A DNA stretch of 55,033 bases, taken from the NCBI RefSeq assembly GCF_000424665.1, contig NZ_KE384222.1, positions 1 through 55,033 of the forward strand. Reading direction: 5' to 3'. This DNA is from Salinimicrobium terrae DSM 17865. Its GTDB lineage: Bacteria > Bacteroidota > Bacteroidia > Flavobacteriales > Flavobacteriaceae. Shown here one piece after another: positions 52,608 to 55,033 of this stretch (positions within the stretch are counted from its first letter, which is position 1; each line of letters begins with the position of its first letter). The notes beneath the pieces were generated by a model that was not told the origin of the DNA, ran no database searches, and saw nothing but the letters and a program-made list of their open reading frames with translations. The position numbers were made by a program, and so were the translations under genes.

Positions 52608-53549
52608 TTAGAAGAATCTTGGGGATACGTTGTAACCTTTTGAAAGGCCAAGAAGGTCAAGGTCAAATAGGACCATGATCTCATGAGTGCCATCATTGAA
52701 GTCACCGAGGTTTCCTGTAGTATAATCATAGGCATAACCTATTCTAAGTTCAGGAGTGACTCGGAAGTTCACAAGTCCACTTACAGTTTCATCAAAGCGG
52801 TAAGCAGCTCCTACTTCAAAACGATTATAAAGTAACACGTTTGCGGTGATGTCAACAGAAAGAGGTGCACCTTCTACGGCACGTGCCATAAAAGCAGGCT
52901 TCAGTTTTAGATTTGGATTTAAGTCGAATACATAACCCCCTGTCAGGAAGTAATGAATGTTCTCTTCTCCTAAACGAGCCAATCCTGTTTCATTTTCCAA
53001 ATGCTTTGCAGTAAAAAGGTTGGGAGCAGATAAACCTACATAATATTTATCTCCAAACCAGTAAGCACCTACTCCAAAATTTGGGAATACCTCGCTTATA
53101 TTCTGTGCCGCAGGATCGACTACATCGCTTCCTGTTTCCAGTGTTGAGAGGTTGGCATCAAAGAAAGTTACTCCTGCCTTCACACCAAACGATAGTTTGG
53201 AAGTTTCAGAAACAGGTAAAACGTAAGCCACATCGGCAAATAAGTTGTTTTCTTTAACGATTCCACCAATTTCATCATGAACGATGGAGATTCCTGCTTC
53301 CAGCCTGTCAGTAAGCCCTGTATGAGCAAAAAAATTAGCTGTTTCAGGGGCTCCGTCGATTCCGGCCCATTGGTTTCTGTAAATACCACCAACGTTTAGT
53401 ATGCCCAGATCATCTATTGCATAAGCGGGATTAATTACGCTCATGTTGTACATGTATTGGGTGTACATGGGATCTTGTTGTGCATTACCCTTTAGTGAAA
53501 AAAGGGCAATGCAAACAATTGTAAAAATTTTTATAAAAGAATTTCTCAT
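52608..53549 (-). CDS. sprF: PorP/SprF family type IX secretion membrane protein
   Basis: This 313-aa protein has a signal peptide (RNSFIKIFTIVCIALFSLKGNA, quoted here only as N-terminal 22 residues in part) and the family start QQDPMYTQYMYNMSVINPAYA. A barrel-like body follows, ending SPRFF. In F. johnsoniae SprF is needed to secrete the adhesin SprB, and PorP/SprF proteins usually sit next to a substrate with a type B sorting domain, as here. The ORF can be extended to a TTG at 53567, but ATG 53549 gives a proper signal peptide. It starts 20 nt after the adhesin stop. The gene symbol denotes the family and not proven orthology. Confidence 0.9.
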   Translation of the reverse strand: MRNSFIKIFTIVCIALFSLKGNAQQDPMYTQYMYNMSVINPAYAIDDLGILNVGGIYRNQWAGIDGAPETANFFAHTGLTDRLEAGISIVHDEIGGIVKENNLFADVAYVLPVSETSKLSFGVKAGVTFFDANLSTLETGSDVVDPAAQNISEVFPNFGVGAYWFGDKYYVGLSAPNLFTAKHLENETGLARLGEENIHYFLTGGYVFDLNPNLKLKPAFMARAVEGAPLSVDITANVLLYNRFEVGAAYRFDETVSGLVNFRVTPELRIGYAYDYTTGNLGDFNDGTHEIMVLFDLDLLGLSKGYNVSPRFF

Positions 53550-53569
53550 GTGTTTCAAATATTTCAAAA

Positions 53570-55033
53570 TTATCTGCTTAAGTACAATCTACCTTGAGTA
53601 GGTGCGGTTTGACCATCGTTGTAATACAGGATGTAGAAATACACACCTGCAGGTACTACTCCGCTTCCAAACGAACCTTCGGTAGAGGTTCCATCCCATC
53701 CTGCGTCTTCTCCAGCCTTACCAATGAATACCGGCTCACCCCATCTATTGTAGATTTCTAGCATGTGATTAGGATATTCAGAAGAGATACCTAAGATGAC
53801 AAACTTGTCATTAATACCATCTCCGTTTGGAGTAAAGATTTCAGGAATTACAATTGGACAGAAATCAGCGGTCACCGCTAATCTTTCTGAACTTTCACAA
53901 CCTTCACTATTAGTAGAAGTTGCGTAATAAGTAGTACCATCTACAAGAGTCATAGTTCTACTTAAAGGATCTGTACTTGTTGCAGTAGCATACCAGGTTA
54001 TTTCTCCATTAGCAGAAACACTCTCTTCAAGATCGGCAATTGTTCCATTAATAGGAGTACACTCACCGTTGGCAACAAGAGTAGGAGCATCTGAAACAGA
54101 GAGAGTAACAGTCACAGTGGTAGCTAAAGATTCGCATCCTGCAGCATTTGTCTGCGTAACGTAATAAGTACCTTCAGTAAGTACCTCAGTTTGGTCTACT
54201 TCAGTTTCAAGAGCCTCATCAGAGTAAACAGTGAAAACTGCATCAACTTCTCCGGTGATTACCAAGTCGTTAATAGTTGGATCATTAGCAGCACAATCAT
54301 CAAAAGCGGCCACTGTTGGAGCAGCTGGAGTGTTTTCTTCAGTACATCCTGGTTCTACAGTTCCTACAATCACAGTAACTGTGGCTGAAGCTGTACATCC
54401 ATTTTCACTAGTAACAGTATAAACGTAAGCACCTTCTTCATCGGTGGCAGGATCAAACGTTCCGTCCACTTCTTCTCCGTCAAAAGTCCATGTTCCACCT
54501 GTCGCCGGAGTTCCTTCTAATTCTTCGAAAAGATCTACTGTCTCTGTCGCATCTTCTTCAAGGTTCACAGTAGCACTTCGACCAGCGCTCAGGTTAGGAA
54601 GAATGGTAATGTTTAACTCTACAGAATCCTCACATTGACCATTACTTATTGTATAGGTAGTTGAGAAATCTCCAATTTGATCGCCACTATTATATCTGGC
54701 AACAAGAGATTCAATCGACGGATTAAATGTTCCTGTTGTTGGAACACCTTCATCAAGGAAATTTAAGTAGAAATTCCTTACAGCAGTAGTGTTTGGGAAC
54801 ATCGTTCTCACTTCAGAATTACAAACATCCTCCGATTGGTCGGTACCTGCATCAACACCTTCTAACACCTGAATGGTGAAAGTTTCAGAATCTTCGGTTC
54901 CTGGAGTTACACAGTCAGCAGAGTCATCTACTGAATAAGTAATTGTATAGGTGTCGATTCCAGTTGAAGGATCAAACATTCCATTAGTTACTCCGGTTCC
55001 TGAGAAGGTTCCTCCCATAGTTGCACCAGATCC
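53570..55033 (-). CDS. C-terminal part of a large adhesin with type B (CHU_C) sorting domain
   Basis: The frame is open to the right edge, so the N-terminus is outside. The visible ~487 residues hold several Ig/PKD-like repeats with paired Cys (FDPATDEEGAYVYTVTSENG, CESLATTVTVTLS) and short Cys-linked YYATSTNSEGCE repeats. The end is the gliding-motility C-terminal domain: IPEIFTPNGDGINDKF, LEIYNRWGEPVF, GWDGTSTEG, AGVYFYILYYNDG and GRLYLSR. This is the T9SS type B signal (TIGR04131-like). It is the first visible gene of an adhesin-SprF-OmpA operon. Confidence 0.92.
   Translation of the reverse strand, partial: GSGATMGGTFSGTGVTNGMFDPSTGIDTYTITYSVDDSADCVTPGTEDSETFTIQVLEGVDAGTDQSEDVCNSEVRTMFPNTTAVRNFYLNFLDEGVPTTGTFNPSIESLVARYNSGDQIGDFSTTYTISNGQCEDSVELNITILPNLSAGRSATVNLEEDATETVDLFEELEGTPATGGTWTFDGEEVDGTFDPATDEEGAYVYTVTSENGCTASATVTVIVGTVEPGCTEENTPAAPTVAAFDDCAANDPTINDLVITGEVDAVFTVYSDEALETEVDQTEVLTEGTYYVTQTNAAGCESLATTVTVTLSVSDAPTLVANGECTPINGTIADLEESVSANGEITWYATATSTDPLSRTMTLVDGTTYYATSTNSEGCESSERLAVTADFCPIVIPEIFTPNGDGINDKFVILGISSEYPNHMLEIYNRWGEPVFIGKAGEDAGWDGTSTEGSFGSGVVPAGVYFYILYYNDGQTAPTQGRLYLSR

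Overview
The window looks like chromosomal core DNA of a member of the Flavobacteriaceae (Bacteroidota), most like the marine Gramella/Salegentibacter/Gillisia group. The evidence is type IX secretion and gliding genes (gldJ, porV, a PorP/SprF-OmpA pair, proteins with type A and type B sorting domains), a short-LID adenylate kinase, PafA phosphatase, many promoters of the flavobacterial TTG / TAnnTTTG type, and weak Shine-Dalgarno signals. I see no insertion sequence, prophage or CRISPR array. Both window edges cut through large secreted adhesin-like genes.

Layout. 1-1489: C-terminal end of a Cys-rich secreted protein with a type A sorting domain. 1554-14739: nitrogen block, with gltD-gltB (minus), an acyl-CoA dehydrogenase (minus) divergent from anmK (plus), then porin, amtB and glnK (minus) divergent from a Glu/Leu/Phe/Val dehydrogenase (plus). 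14978-18200: exbB-exbD-tonB-folC. 18296-18486: two valine tRNAs with different anticodons. 18751-20328: GapN-like aldehyde dehydrogenase. 20392-23425: murF and gldJ (minus). 23839-28396: porV, cdd, pdhA, pdhC (plus). 28459-33272: a tight five-gene run (M28 lipoprotein peptidase, SDR, SprT-like, ManC, DUF389). 33274-34775: mlaF-mlaE (minus). 34887-36551: pafA. 36552-42198: glycosyltransferase, methyltransferase, KAS III-like enzyme and gcvP (minus). 42315-43926: UbiA-like membrane protein facing an ECF sigma factor/anti-sigma-like pair. 44036-47968: M3 peptidase, purE, purK (minus). 48098-50819: hpt-adk fusion, obgE, DUF4136 lipoprotein. 50904-55033: OmpA, SprF and a type B adhesin (minus).

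How the genes fit together. GlnK/AmtB and the OM porin take up and sense ammonium, and GltBD and the amino-acid dehydrogenase assimilate it. A shared bipartite element (ACCCCCTA, 6 nt, TAGGG(G), then rTGTAA) lies upstream of both gltB and glnK in the same orientation and is the best candidate here for an undescribed nitrogen-control operator. GldJ, PorV, SprF and OmpA build or serve the type IX secretion and gliding machinery that exports the adhesins at both edges. porU, which I recall lying between gldJ and porV in Flavobacterium johnsoniae, is absent from that junction.

Other points of interest are a hypoxanthine phosphoribosyltransferase fused in frame to adenylate kinase, a soluble HxxxCxxC anti-sigma candidate whose gene overlaps a convergent membrane-protein gene, and an aldehyde dehydrogenase with a shifted general-base glutamate.
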